A stretch of DNA of 64,000 nt from Nereocystis luetkeana (taxonomy: Eukaryota; Sar; Phaeophyceae; Laminariales; Laminariaceae), in NCBI GenBank assembly GCA_031213475.1, contig JARUPZ010000020.1, positions 3,559,813-3,623,812 on the forward strand, given 5' to 3'. The notes below the pieces were generated by a model that made no database searches, was not told the DNA's origin, and saw only the letters and a program-made list of their open reading frames with translations. The position numbers and the translations under genes were made by a program. This document shows, in pieces, positions 16,945-27,569 of the stretch; position 1 is the stretch's first letter; each line of letters starts with the position of its first letter.

Positions 16945-17771
16945 ATGCTGCTCTCGTGCAGGATACGATCTAGCGGGGGCCGTTCAAGAAACAACATACC
17001 CTGTAAGACGCAGGATGACACTTTGCCGACCGCGCAAGCGGATTTAGAGAAGGCGGTGGCGGAGGGCCGCGCGAGAGAGGCTGAGGCGGCGAAACTCGCC
17101 GCCGACCGCCTCGAAGACCGCAAGAAACGGCGAACGTCTCACGCCGCTCAAGCTACTTCCATCAAACGACAGCAGAAAGAGGCGGACCGGACCACGAAGG
17201 CCGAAAAAGAGCGCCAGGGCGCCAGGGACGCGGCGGACCAGGAGGCATGTGCTCGCGACGAGGCCGGCATAGCGGAGCACCGCCACGCACTTCGGACCGC
17301 CGAAGAGGCCCTTCGGAGGAACACCGAAGAAATTTCGAAAGAGCAAACTCGTCGTCGTTGAAAGAGCAAACGCGTCGTCGCGAGGCTGCTGTTCCGGCTG
17401 CTGTGGCTGCTGCTGTCCCCGCGGGTGCTACGGCTGTTCCCCCTGAGTATGCCGCTCCCTCCGTGCCTGCTAGCTTCCCGCCGACCGCGTCGGGGACACC
17501 GCCCGTCCTACCGCCGGGTGATAGCTTCGAGGCTATGGCGGCGGAGATGGACAGGTACCTCCGAATCAAGGACTTCATGCGGGGCATGAAACCTGCCTTG
17601 AGAGACCGCGAGCTGGACCTGGTATTAAATAGTCGAAACCTACATCAGGAGCAGGGGTGCTTCACTTCCTCCTGTTCATCTTGCTCAGGCGCCTGGTTTC
17701 CCTCCGGCTCAACAAATTGGGCAGAGTTTCGGTTATTCTTTTCCTCCACCCGGGGACCATGTTGCGAGTAG
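16945..17771 (+). pseudogene. Coiled-coil, Pro/Ala-rich ORF, possible gag, frameshifted by a 23-bp tandem duplication
   Basis: From about 17038 the frame encodes a highly charged helix (AEGRAREAEAAKLAADRLED and following Arg/Lys/Glu-rich sequence), then KEQTRRR and a stop. The 23 bases 17337-17359 are repeated almost exactly at 17360-17382, and the frame after the second copy continues KEQTRRREAAVPAAVAAAV and then EMDRYLRIKDFMRGMKPALR. The duplication therefore explains the break. Position upstream of RT suggests gag, but no zinc knuckle or capsid motif was seen, so this is inference. Confidence 0.5.
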
Positions 17772-17874
17772 GTTTCCGGAACCGACGGCTGGTGGAAGGT
17801 GTGGGCCACCTCGGGGGATTGGATCTGCGAATGTTGGACCCGGTTCCAACAGGAGCGCTCGTGGTGCGCGTGGG

Positions 17875-18216
17875 ATGTCCTCGAAAAGGTACGAAGTAGT
17901 CCGACCGGAAGATAGCACGGATAAACATGTAGAATTAGTATGCAGGCCGCTCGTAGATGCCCCGACTTCGGCTGTAGACCGTTCGGTAGTTTCTTCCGCC
18001 AACCCTGCCGTTCTTCCCCCTGCTGTTCTGCCCGAGGTAGTCCCAGTAGTACAGACCGTAGCTCCTACGGTACCGCCCGTGGTTGTATCTGTACCGCCCG
18101 TAGCCGCCCCGGTCCCGTCCGTTGCTGCGACCGTTTCACCTGGCCTGACACCGGACCCCTTTGACGAACTACCTAGCCCTCAAGCAAATTGCTGCGTCCC
18201 GCAAATTATTCGCTAG
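17875..18216 (+). CDS. Pro/Val/Ala-rich ORF, possible gag continuation
   Basis: The frame encodes repeated PPV and VAAPVPSVAATV-type sequence, with an acidic DPFDELPSPQ end. It lies in the gap between the coiled-coil ORF and pol. The composition resembles a linker rather than a folded domain, and its expression is unknown. Confidence 0.3.
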   Translation: MSSKRYEVVRPEDSTDKHVELVCRPLVDAPTSAVDRSVVSSANPAVLPPAVLPEVVPVVQTVAPTVPPVVVSVPPVAAPVPSVAATVSPGLTPDPFDELPSPQANCCVPQIIR

Positions 18217-18229
18217 ATTTGAAACGAGT

Positions 18230-19330
18230 GTCCTCATGCCACTCCACTCATACCTTTTCCCACGGTTCTTGAGTGTATCTGAGTTGGTACAACTTGTTTC
18301 TGCACTCAAGAGATGGTCTATTTAGTCTGCGAATAGCATGTGATGATCAACACCCGGTAGAGTGGATACGTGGGTGGGAGAAATGCTGAGAGCGTCACGT
18401 TCTGCGTGCCCTCCGCTCTTCCACACCACAGGGGCCGAGGCTCAAATCGATGATCACGGAAGCATTTAAAGCCGCGGGTGCGATGTTAAACGAAGGTCGT
18501 CCAAGTCCTGAAGCATTTCAGGCCATCATCAGGTCGCTTAGTCGTAGTCTGAGCCGAGCTACACTAGCCTGCAGTCGTGCAAGCTCTGCAAAACTTGGTG
18601 GTGCCTGTAGGAACACCTTTTATTAATAGTATAGTAGTTACTTGTCTGATCTCCGGATAATAGTCGCAAGCGTGCGGTGTGTGGGACACGTCTCCCCCGA
18701 GGATGGTACAATGAAAGTTGCCGTCAAAACTGGGGTAGATGATCAGTTCCCGAGTCTGAGTGCTTTCATTTTTGGGGGGCGAAATACGCGTTCGCTGCCC
18801 TTTGATAGTGTTAACGATTTGTATACCCTTCATGGGGAATAACCTACGCAATTATCAGGGACGTGGTATCATAACTGTGCTGCACCTTTTTGTGTCAGAC
18901 AGTCCAGGAAGAGATGGCGATCGTTGATATTCGTGTGGTAGTAAGGTTCGATTGCTCCTTTTTTCACTGCATATCCGCGAGTCTTCACTCTGACAGCACT
19001 CCAGATAGCAGGCAGGTGTGTTCCTCTTTCGTTTTCACGACTACCGTGCGTTTCGTACGGTGCAGGCAGCACTTCAGACAGCATCCGCTGTAGTCAGCAG
19101 CCACGAGTTGGTTAGTGGTGGGAACGGGGGTACTCTTCTATATTATAGTTGAGAGGATATACCCGCGGCCATGTTAGTTCAGTTTTGCACATTGGTTTTA
19201 TCTTGTGTGCGCTTTTTCCGTCTCGTGTATTTTGAGGCAGCCGAATTTTCGTTTTTTTTTTGGTTTTTCGGATCTTCCTAGGGCTCCAGCACCTTTGTGT
19301 GACCACGGACTCCTTCGTCAGAGAGTTAAT
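18230..19330 (+). other. Interval between possible gag and pol
   Basis: Short open stretches occur (for example ISG- and FIFGGRNTRS-containing frames near 18.6-18.8 kb) but stops are frequent and no aspartic protease motif was found. A (CAA)n run sits at 19335-19357. Confidence 0.35.
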
Positions 19331-19372
19331 GTGAGAACAACAACAACAACAACAACAAGTGTTGACGATTTG

Positions 19373-19747
19373 ATGGGTTCTCTTGAGGATCTTTCATTGA
19401 ATCAGGCAAGAGCAACAGCTTCTGCACGGTTAGCTGGAGGTAGTATGACGACGCGCTCAAAGTCGTACAACCAGGCTTTCAGGAGCCAGCAATTCGGTGG
19501 GGTCATGTCTGTGGAGGTAGAGGTGGATCCTTTCGAGGATGAAGCGGAGGAATTTGGGAAAGTTTATGAGATTATGCGTAGTCAGGGTGGGTTTGGACGC
19601 AATAAAGATGACCCTCCATTTTATGTTTCTTTCAACTCTCGAGGAGAGAGAGATGCCGCCCGCCGTGCTTACGGTAATTTATGTCTTTTAAAAAGCAGAA
19701 GTATTAATTCCCTTCGAAACGCCGAACATAAGTACTGTAGAAGATGA
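19373..19747 (+). CDS. ORF upstream of RT in the gypsy element
   Basis: The readable part starts at about MGSLEDLSLNQARATASARL and runs to RGERDAARRAYGNL before a stop at 19747. It is rich in charged residues and precedes the RT frame by about 40 bp. I do not recognise a domain; it may be the pol N-terminus, separated from RT by a frameshift. Confidence 0.4.
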   Translation: MGSLEDLSLNQARATASARLAGGSMTTRSKSYNQAFRSQQFGGVMSVEVEVDPFEDEAEEFGKVYEIMRSQGGFGRNKDDPPFYVSFNSRGERDAARRAYGNLCLLKSRSINSLRNAEHKYCRR

Positions 19748-19787
19748 GGAATTTCCAGAAATTTCGACAGATGACCCACCAACAGCA

Positions 19788-20820
19788 GTGTTACCAAGTT
19801 TAAATCCTTTACAACGAGAAGCGTTTATTCGGCTACGGAAAAAGGTTCCTGCACACCTGCGAACGATTAATTTTGATTTCGAAGAGAGTCTTTGGACCGC
19901 AAGTGACATTGGCATTCTGGGAAATTTACTCTGCAAGTATTCACACCGTTTTTCAAAGCATAGCACTGATTTGGGTAATGTCACTGTTGATCATTTCTGC
20001 ACTATTCTTAAGAAAGATGCGCAACCGGTTAAGCAGCGACCATACCGTCATTCCCCGATGTAAGCGGCAAAAGTTCAAACCGAAATCGACAAACTGGTTT
20101 TAGCTGGAATTTTGCGCCGATCGTGTTCAAACTGGTCGAGCCCTTTGGTAGTGATAGCTAAAGCTGATGGTCGTATCCGGTTAACTTGCAACTATAATAA
20201 GAGATTGAACGCACAGTCTATTATACCGGTTATGCCATTACCGACTGTAGATTATTTGTTGTCTGATTTGGGAGGAGCGAATGTTTTTAGTACGATGGAT
20301 TTGGTTGGTGTTTTTTTTTCAGTGGTCTATACATGACTCTATTCCACTGACTGCGGTTTGTACCCAAGCAGGTAATTATGAGTGGACTGTAATGCCGATG
20401 GGTTTAGCTTCTAGCCCGGGATGGTTCCAGTCTATAATGTTGCGAGTTTGTGATGGGTTGCAAGCAGCGTGTATGATTCTTTATCGATGATATTGTATGC
20501 TTTTCGACGAATGGAGCAGAACATGTATGTGACCTGGACAATTTTTTCGATAGGCTTACATAATTCTATTTGAAACCAGCACCCAAGAACGCACATTTAG
20601 GTGTAAGGGTCATCAAGTTTATAGGTCACCGTGTGACAGCGAAAGGAGTAGAACCGGATCCACAGAAAGCAGAGGCTATGCCCAAGTTGCCAATGCCTGC
20701 AAACGTTAGCCAATTACGATCGCTTTTAGGTGCGCTTTCATATCACCGGATTTTTTGCCACACATGGCGACTATTACACGACCTCTTAATAGCCTCTAGA
20801 ACAAGGGAGAAACATACGTG
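19788..20820 (+). pseudogene. Ty3/gypsy reverse transcriptase domain (frameshifted)
   Basis: Across three frames the sequence gives LVLAGILRRSCSNWSSPLVV, RLTCNYNKRLNAQSI, FSTMDL, YEWTVMPMGLASSPGWFQ, FIDDIVCFS (20480-20506) and KFIGHRVTAKGVEPDPQK, the typical chain of gypsy RT motifs and thumb. An in-frame stop occurs near 20062 and frame changes near 20320 and 20480. The catalytic Asp-Asp pair is preserved. Confidence 0.88.
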
Positions 20821-20879
20821 TTGACGACTGAACATGTTGAGATCGTGCAACAGTAATAAAACGACTGTCCAGCCCAGAC

Positions 20880-21290
20880 GTTTTAGCTTTCCCGGATTTT
20901 AAAGCTGCCATTTCCGGAGAGAGGCCGTTCCAATTAGTCACCGACGCATCTGTAGGCGGTTCAGGCGCCGTAATTGAACAGCAACAACCGGATTTGTCCA
21001 CCAGACCTTTGTGTTTTCTAAGCAGAACAGCATTACCAAACGAGCGTAATTGGAGTGCCACTTCAGTGAATTATAATGTGCTGCTATCGTGTGGGCGGTC
21101 AAAAAGAACAGACAGTTGTTTTATGGAACACCTTTTGTAGTGATTAGTGACCATCAACCGTTGAAGATTTTAGAGAGCTTGTCGACGAAGGTCAACCGAG
21201 TACAGCGTTGGTTTGATTTTTTGAGTGCGCATACGTATACCTTAGAATATAGACCGGGGAAATTGAATGGAAACGCCGACTTGGCTTGAT
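20880..21290 (+). pseudogene. RNase H domain of the gypsy element (frameshifted)
   Basis: Motifs LVTDASVGGSGAV and LFYGTPFVVISDHQPLKILE and the closing LEYRPGKLNGNADLA are all present and typical of gypsy RNase H. A frame change lies near 21070 and another at the NADALS-type position near 21285. Confidence 0.85.
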
Positions 21291-21927
21291 GTCGAGATTA
21301 CCTTTGCCGACCACTGAAGCTGACCAGCAACCTGATATTCGATTATCTGACCCTGCAGATATCGATGTATACCTGATAGGTGCGAGCGGAGTGCAACCTG
21401 CACAATTGTCGGAACCACCTATTAATAGCTCAAGCTTCGAACAGCTGAACGAGTTGGACTCCGGGTTTGTTTTTGAGGAGGGGGAGAGAGAACTGAGAAC
21501 TTCCCTACTCACCACCAACGAGGAAGCTACGAGAGCTTGGAAGGTGATACAAAACGAACGCGTAAAACGGAAATCGATCGGAATAGAAAAACAACGTATA
21601 TTTGTAGTACCGGACGAGACACCTCTTGTGAAACCAACATCCCAAGTAGTGAGTGGTCAATGGGAGCCAGGGTTGATTATACATGCTTGTGCCATGACAG
21701 AGGAAGGTCAGGAATTTTCAAGTTTGGATAAGAAACAAATTGTTGCAGTTGTTAACCCTGAAGAGGATATTGATAGTGTTGCTGGCCTGGCTGGTAGCCA
21801 AAATCAAAATAATAACGAAGAACTTCCCGAGGAAGAATTGGATAGCGAGGAAGCCAGACAGTTTGGAGAGAGAAATTGTGCGAAATATCTGCTAGTGATT
21901 GGTCAGCAGCACAACTCAAAGATGTGA
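21286..21927 (+). CDS. Connection region between RNase H and integrase
   Basis: An open frame from SRLPLPTTEADQQPD to GQQHNSKM, acidic in its second half (EELPEEELDSEEARQFGE). Its position matches the variable tether before the integrase zinc domain. No catalytic motif is seen. Confidence 0.55.
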   Translation: MMSRLPLPTTEADQQPDIRLSDPADIDVYLIGASGVQPAQLSEPPINSSSFEQLNELDSGFVFEEGERELRTSLLTTNEEATRAWKVIQNERVKRKSIGIEKQRIFVVPDETPLVKPTSQVVSGQWEPGLIIHACAMTEEGQEFSSLDKKQIVAVVNPEEDIDSVAGLAGSQNQNNNEELPEEELDSEEARQFGERNCAKYLLVIGQQHNSKM

Positions 21928-22074
21928 CGGCCAGAATCGCTATACAATTTATACTTGCTGATGTTGCATTTGGAGATATTTCGAACGAAGCATTACCTGA
22001 CACGGTGGATAAGTTGGAAGTAAAACGGGTAGTATCGCAAGGTGAACTGATGGAACTCCCCAATTTCCCGAAAA

Positions 22075-22716
22075 TTGTTGGTAAAACGTCTTTCCTCGGA
22101 ACCTGCCAACCGCAAAGACAGGAACCCAGGACGGTTCGAGCGATTATTGGGAGAGGAGCCTGTGAGAACCTATGTGCCGCTATTGCTGAGGCCATGGGTG
22201 ATGGATTGCACTCACAAGGAATCCGTTCACTTGGGTGAGAATGTTACTCTGACATTGTTACAGCGGTATTATTGGTGGATAGGAATGGCGGATAGTGTAA
22301 AATGGTGGATTAGAAGGTGTTACACTTGTCAAGCAAAAAAAAGTGCGCGAAGTTCCGTCCGATGGCCGTTAGTTTCCTTGCCGTTACCTAGCCGCCCGGG
22401 ACAAAAGGTATCATTCGATTTATTGGGACCTTTGCCGGAGACGAAGAATGGCAATGTGTATGTGTTTTTAGTATTAACAGTCGATTTATTTAGTAGACAT
22501 GCTGAAGGGTATGCTATGACGAAAGACGAGAAAACAGCACGAAGCTGTGGGTCAAAACTAGTAGATGATCATATACCTAGATGGGGATGTCCGCATACGT
22601 TCTTATTAGATCGAGGTACCGAATTCATATCTCAAGTAAGTAGGGCGGTATATCAAACGTTGGGAGCTGTAAAGAAATTTACAAGTTCCTATCACCCGCA
22701 GACGAATGGAATGTTT
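22075..22716 (+). pseudogene. Integrase, N-terminal part (HHCC and first two Asp of DDE)
   Basis: An HHCC zinc region (THKESVHLGEN then CYTCQ) is followed by RYYWWIGMA, the core with VSFDLLGPLPE (first Asp), FLLDRGTEF (second Asp) and YHPQTNGM. The frame is then interrupted after GGAATG at 22714 by inserted DNA. By family knowledge the next residues should be a V-E-R containing the catalytic Glu. Confidence 0.9.
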
Positions 22717-23505
22717 CTTAACCCCTTTAGAACCGCAGTCCCGTTTGGGGACAAAACTACTTGAAATTTGACTGGTTTGTCCCCAGAACGGGACTGCGGT
22801 TCTAAAAGGGTTAAACAATGTGGTTTGCGTGTGTCAGCTCGTGGCTGGTATACGCTCAGATCCGCTTATCGATGGCCGATAAGACACAACCTGGAGAGGG
22901 CAAACGCTTAAGCTGCCGTTAAGCAAACTTGTATGTGTAAGCTTCTCTGTAAGATAAAGAGATGTTGTTGGCGACTCCTGGCCACAGTGTTGATTGATTT
23001 GCTCAGCTGGAAGCTGATGATGGTGAGCAAGAGTAGAGTGAGCTCATGTGGGGGGGGGCGATGCGTGCTTGCGCTTGCAACAAAAAGAACAAAAACAGAA
23101 AAGATACCACCCCAGTCAATCCATGACCCTAGCCGGTAGCCAATATTGTTACTCCAACAACTGAACTGCTAGGGTGCGCTCAAATCAGTACCCTTTGGCT
23201 AATCCCGAACCTTACCGGTTCTAAGAGGGATACTGGATATGACAGTCCCGCTACATGTACACATGTACTTCCGTACGTACGATACAGTACATATACTTTA
23301 TCACATATCAGTAACGACACAGCTTGTAAACTGTTGTTGTTTGTCACACATTCAAGCTACGTACGTACTACTTAAAGTAACTACAGCGACAATACGATAC
23401 ACGTCAAACAAGGCTGCTTGTGGTACGTATGCTACGCTATGTATACCAGATGACTCTGTATTATCAAGTGACGACAGATGGTTACTTACAAGTATCATCT
23501 CCAAT
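22716..23505. mobile_element. 790-bp insertion inside the integrase core
   Basis: The bases AATGTT occur immediately before (22710-22715) and after (23506-23511) this block and look like a 6-bp target duplication. The block begins with an R1 element and then carries unrelated sequence with repeated TACGTACG words. I see no terminal repeats defining a known class. Confidence 0.65.
22719..22814. mobile_element. R1 miniature inverted-repeat element, copy 3 (best preserved)
   Basis: It starts TTAACCCCTTTAGAACCGCA and ends GCGGTTCTAAAAGGGTTAA, a near-perfect inverted pair with TTAA at each edge. The interior forms a second arm pair (GGGACAAAACTACTTG and TTTGTCCCCAGAACGGG). TTAA edges recall piggyBac-type targets; this assignment is inference. 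Confidence 0.85.
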
Positions 23506-24375
23506 AATGTTGAGCGATGAAACCACACCCTTTGTCAGATGTTATCATATTTGATTGCGGATGACCAGAAAAACGGGGACGAAATGTTGATACATGCCGT
23601 AGCCGCGCATATTAATAATGTCGGTCGAGGTAGTGGGCTAGCTCCTAACGAAGTACTTATTGGAAGATACCCACGGTTACCTATGACGATATTAGAAGGA
23701 CGAGGTGTTAAGGGTCATCAAGGCCTGAAACAATACCCATTGGATTACCTTGAACTTATGCGAGATAGACACGTAAGAGCGTATGAACTAGTAAAAGAAG
23801 ATCGGTTAACCAAAGCCAGGCATGAATCTAATATTAAAAATCTGATTGAGTTGATCGATCGACGCCCAAAGTACGAAGCTGGAGGGTGGGGATGTATTTA
23901 TGACGATAAGAGTACCATTTCTGATGGTGGACAACACGTTCTGAAAAAGAGTGAAACCGATTCAAGGAGTAGGAAATTTAAATTTGCACTATCTGCAAAA
24001 TTAGCACAATGTTGGACAGGACCATATAAAATACTTTTTGTTGGACCGGGAACCGTAAGCAATGGTCAAAAAGTTGGACCAAACTTGTTATTGTTGGAAG
24101 TTCGTAAAGACGAACCTGGTAGAGAGATAAACCCGCGCGTATCGATGTATCGATGTAAGAAGTGTAATACTCCAAACGAAGGAGAAGACAGACCGAAATT
24201 TCTGACATGGGCTATGAGTAGCTATGTCTTAAATATGTATTCGGAACGCTCGCCTCCTTTTCATCTTACAGCCGAGGATGTTAGTATGGAATTAGATCAC
24301 TATCGTATACAGCCTACGCACATAACAAAACACAGGATTTCGAGGGGATTAGGTGAGAATATTGCAGTTCAATAA
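23506..24375 (+). pseudogene. Integrase, C-terminal part of the gypsy element
   Basis: It resumes with VER (catalytic Glu codon 23512-23514), a TGA, then NHTLCQMLSYLIADD, INNVGRGSGLAPNEVLIGRY, CIYDDKSTI and LAQCWTGPYKILFVGPG, a typical integrase C-terminus. It ends with a CxxC-containing segment (YRCKKCNTPNEGEDRP) and stops at 24375. It is the same gene as 22075-22716. Confidence 0.88.
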
Positions 24376-24882
24376 TTTACCAGTTGGGATGAGGTAACGG
24401 TAAAAACGTGGGAACATGAGACTGATTTGGAACAATACGGAAGTTTGGTGTCGAGGTATTGGGCAGGAGACCCAGTACAAGTAGGTGGAGAAAATGCCAA
24501 GTATGGGAGGTACAGACTGCAACTTGCCAAGCGCACCCTTGCATGTGCCAATGGGGAGAGATATGTTGCCACAGGATACAAAGTCTGCTGTGATACCAGA
24601 GGTAAACCTGGAATATATGATCGTGACATCATCGGTTCGTACATGTATTTCAAAACATCCCGTGCAGGTTGGCAACTGGCCCGAGTAGTCATGGTGGCTG
24701 AAGATGCGGAAAGCAAGGAACTACCGCATACCATCAAACTACTGGACCTAGGAAAGCGCTACAACGTCCATCTCTGTGAGGAAAAGCTGACAACAGTTAG
24801 CGAGGAAGTAGGAACCTGGTGTTGGCATGTACACGTCACCACTATTACTAAGAGTAGTAAGAAGTTTTTGCATGCCATTTGA
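24376..24882 (+). CDS. C-terminal domain of the gypsy polyprotein, function unknown
   Basis: The frame reads TWEHETDLEQYGSLVSRYWA, GERYVATGYKVCCD, IIGSYMYFKTS, ARVVMVAEDAESKELPHTI and ends WHVHVTTITKSSKKFLHAI. A decayed second copy at 26.85-27.25 kb keeps the same sequence order, so the region belonged to the element. I do not recognise it as a chromodomain or any named domain. A stop just upstream separates it from the integrase frame here. Confidence 0.6.
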   Translation, partial: FTSWDEVTVKTWEHETDLEQYGSLVSRYWAGDPVQVGGENAKYGRYRLQLAKRTLACANGERYVATGYKVCCDTRGKPGIYDRDIIGSYMYFKTSRAGWQLARVVMVAEDAESKELPHTIKLLDLGKRYNVHLCEEKLTTVSEEVGTWCWHVHVTTITKSSKKFLHAI

Positions 24883-24930
24883 AGTGTACCAATGAGGATT
24901 TTATGTGATCTCAGTGAAGGGAACTAGGCT

Positions 24931-25012
24931 TTAGGGTCAATCTTAACGAGGAGTGTTTTTCAGTTTTTTTCAGTATTTTCCCGAAATTTCGGTATTTTCC
25001 TGAAGTAAAAAG
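24931..25012. mobile_element. R3 element, left half only
   Basis: Begins TTAGGGTCAATCTTAACGAG and continues with TTTTTCAG, TTTTCCCGAAATTTCGGTAT. It matches the left arm of the complete copy at 35.35 kb, but the right arm is missing. Confidence 0.65.
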
Positions 25013-25295
25013 CAGTATCACAGCGAACCTGGTTGAACTCCCGATTTGGAGAGACAAGGAACCACTTTTTATCAGACGAGGTGGCTTTCAAAGGCTCGAG
25101 GGTGCTTCAATGAAGTCATACCAGGCAGCCCATGGCCTGGACCCCATGCCAATAACTACATGATAGTCATTGCCATTGCCTGGACCTGGGTCCGGCGGTG
25201 GAATCTGTAAATCTCAAGCCTTGAAACCGGCCGGAAAGCCCCACCTACTCAAAGGTGTAAAAGGAGGCCAACAATGGGAATGCCTATTATATTAA

Positions 25296-25403
25296 TATTA
25301 CGGGGGGCCATATTAAATAGGACCCACGGTATAGACAAAAACTTATACATTTCGCGACTTTTACTCGCCATATTTTGGTCCTATTTACTATGGTCCCCCG
25401 AAA
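25296..25403. mobile_element. R2 foldback element, copy 3
   Basis: Termini TATTACGGGGGGCCATATTA and TTACTATGGTCCCCCGAAAT, with AAATAGGACC and GGTCCTATTT arms. Confidence 0.78.
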
Positions 25404-25859
25404 TGGGCATTTCCAGAGGCAAAGGAGGGTGTTGGTCGCACCTCTACGCCCAGGGCAGAGGCCGAGCCTGTGATTGAAAAAGGAAAGCGGCGCAAGGCCA
25501 CGGTCGCAACGGATAGCGTGATGCCCAAGATTCCTTCGTCCGGGGAGGCTGAGAGGGAAGCTGAGAGACAGCCGGTACGTGCCGGCCCAATGGCCATTCC
25601 CATTGGGCCGACCAGATGGAGAACATGATAAGGTTCTTGGTCGTAAGACGGACTGTCTTTTGCGGACACGCAACTTACTACTGCTGTGGAATCCTGTGAG
25701 TTGCTTCGCATGAGTCAGGGATGGATGTGTTTTGAGACTGCAGCCGGAGCAGGTGGGTGCATTGTTCCCACAGGCCGCGTGGACGAACCAGGAATGCACC
25801 CGTCGGCAGTACCGCACCGCGCGCCGATGTATGGCGCAGATGAAATGCTAACACGGAGG

Positions 25860-27253
25860 TTGCAGGACGAGAAGAGCGCGTTGGGACGTATATCGAAACT
25901 ACGCCAGGCTTATTGCCTATGAAACAAGGGAAATCGTCTTATCCACTCCCGCCGGGAAAAAAAAACTTTGAGCGCCCGCCACGCGCTCCAGAGTGCACGG
26001 ATCGCGCCGAGACCTCGACCAATGTGTCCGGCCGGGCTTCCCGTGTCCGAGTACTTGGTGTTTTGCCGAAAAATGCTCTTAGGCAGAGAAAAGTTGGCAA
26101 AAGTACGAAACTTTGACAAACATACTTTTGATTAGAACGAGAGGAGGATCGACTGATAAAAGCGAAACACCAAGCAGCAAAATGAAAAATGTCTATGCGG
26201 CCTTGAACAATCGAACGAACTTGCGAAGCGGGAGATTGGGCGCGGGTTTACGATGACCACAACACTATGACGGGAGGGGGAAAACATGTGCATAGGCCAG
26301 CTAAGGGCAGCTCGGCCAGAAAAACGTTCGCAATGAGTAGCAAACTGTCACTCTCTTGGACTGGTCCGTGTAAGGTGATATACGTTGGACCAGGGAAGAC
26401 GGGCGGTGGAAAGGAAGTAGGGCCAAAGTTACTGCTGCCAGATACTCGAACGGATGAACCCGGTCGTAGGATGCACGCGGGGGTATCGGTACACCGGTGC
26501 AAGAGATGTTCTAACCCCCACGAAGGAGTAAACGCTCCCGATTTTTTTGCCATGGTCTATGAGCAACTACTGTATGTACTGAACAAGTCCTCGGAGATTT
26601 TTAATCCCCAGTTCACCTGACAGCTGATGATGTTACAGACGTAGTTAGACACCCACCGAGTTACGCCACACACGCTAGCCGAACATCGACTGACGAACGG
26701 GCTAGGTGGTACAATCGCAATCCAAACTGTACGTACTGGGATGGGACAGAAAGACCCCCGCGGGAGCATGAGGAGGAGTTAAGAGCAATACGGAACTCGC
26801 GTGGTTAGGTATTGGCCGGGGGGGGATCGTTCAAGTCAAGAAGAGAAATAAATGCAAAAGTACCGGTTGTACCGAGTAGAAATGGCTAGAAGAGCCATTG
26901 CCCGGGCGAAAGCCGAGAGACACGTACGGGCAGGCAGGATTTTTTGTTCGCTGCGATACACGGGAGAGAAGTTGAAACTGTATACACCTGACATCGTTGG
27001 TTCGTCTATCTTTCTCAATACGACTAAAACAGGTTAGCAGCAGGCGAAAGTCGTGGGGATCGCGGAGGACGCGGAAAGCAAGAGCCTTCCACACACCATC
27101 AATACGCTGGACTTGGGGGGGGGAAGCGGCACAACGTGCACCTATCCCAGAAGACGTTGGCAACTGTCGGAGAGGAGCGAGGAGAGTGGTGCTGGCACGT
27201 GCACCGGAGAACCAGAAGCGTCAAGAATTACAAAGCATCGCTGGAGTAGATAG
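25860..27253 (+). pseudogene. Second, decayed copy of the gypsy 3' region
   Basis: It gives YVGPGKTGGGKEVGPKLLL, HRCKRCSNPHEG, HLTADDV-like and VVGIAEDAESKSLPHTINTL segments in changing frames, parallel to 23.9-24.88 kb. Stops and frameshifts are frequent. The two copies are diverged, so this looks like an older insertion or an old tandem arrangement rather than a recent duplication. Confidence 0.8.
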
Positions 27254-27455
27254 GGCGTGGGAAGGAGGTTATAATATCGTGGATGGGGGGAGATGGTGAA
27301 AAATTCAGTATGCACTATCTGTACATGAGGCAGGGGGTTTGTTTTCCGTAGATAGTGTATGGGGGGGGGGGATGGTGAAAACGTCAGCATGGATTACCTG
27401 TACATGACCTGGGGGGTTTGTCACCGCAGTGAACGGGGGGGGGAAGGTAAAAAAA
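27245..27455. repeat. Tandem pair of about 95 bp
   Basis: A block with GGGGGATGGTGAAAA, CAGTATGCAC or CAGCATGGAT, CTGTACATGA and GGGGGTTTGT is present twice, and a third unit starts at 27435. Confidence 0.7.
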
Positions 27456-27481
27456 TATTATGCATTTGCCGACTTCCCCGG

Positions 27482-27565
27482 TGGCTTGGCAGGTGGTCCG
27501 TGTGCCTATCAAGATCAATTTCGTGGGTTCAAGTCTCACCGAGTCCATGCTCGTGGAGACTTTTT
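27482..27565 (+). other. tRNA-like A-box/B-box pair, possible SINE promoter
   Basis: TGGCTTGGCAGGTGG resembles a pol III A-box and GGTTCAAGTC a B-box about 44 bp downstream, with a T-arm-like GTGGG/CTCAC stem and a T5 run at 27561. The flanks do not give a 7-bp acceptor stem, so it is not a normal tRNA. Confidence 0.3.
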
Positions 27566-27569
27566 CTTG

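Larger units (their letters stand above)
16640..24882 (+). mobile_element. Decayed Ty3/gypsy retrotransposon region
   Basis: In the usual Ty3/gypsy order I find a coiled-coil, Pro/Ala-rich ORF (possible gag), a reverse transcriptase with FIDD, RNase H, a connection segment, an integrase with HHCC and DDE features, and a C-terminal domain. Frameshifts and stops break it in several places, and a 790-bp insertion splits the integrase. I could not identify a protease active site or a pair of LTRs, so the outer limits are uncertain. Confidence 0.85.

Noticed and set aside
18230-19330. Retroviral-type aspartic protease
   Set aside because: No D-S/T-G motif with the hydrophobic context was found between the coiled-coil ORF and RT.
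16600-25000. Long terminal repeats of the gypsy element
   Set aside because: I compared the flanks by eye and found no direct repeat pair; an alignment of the two flanks would be decisive.
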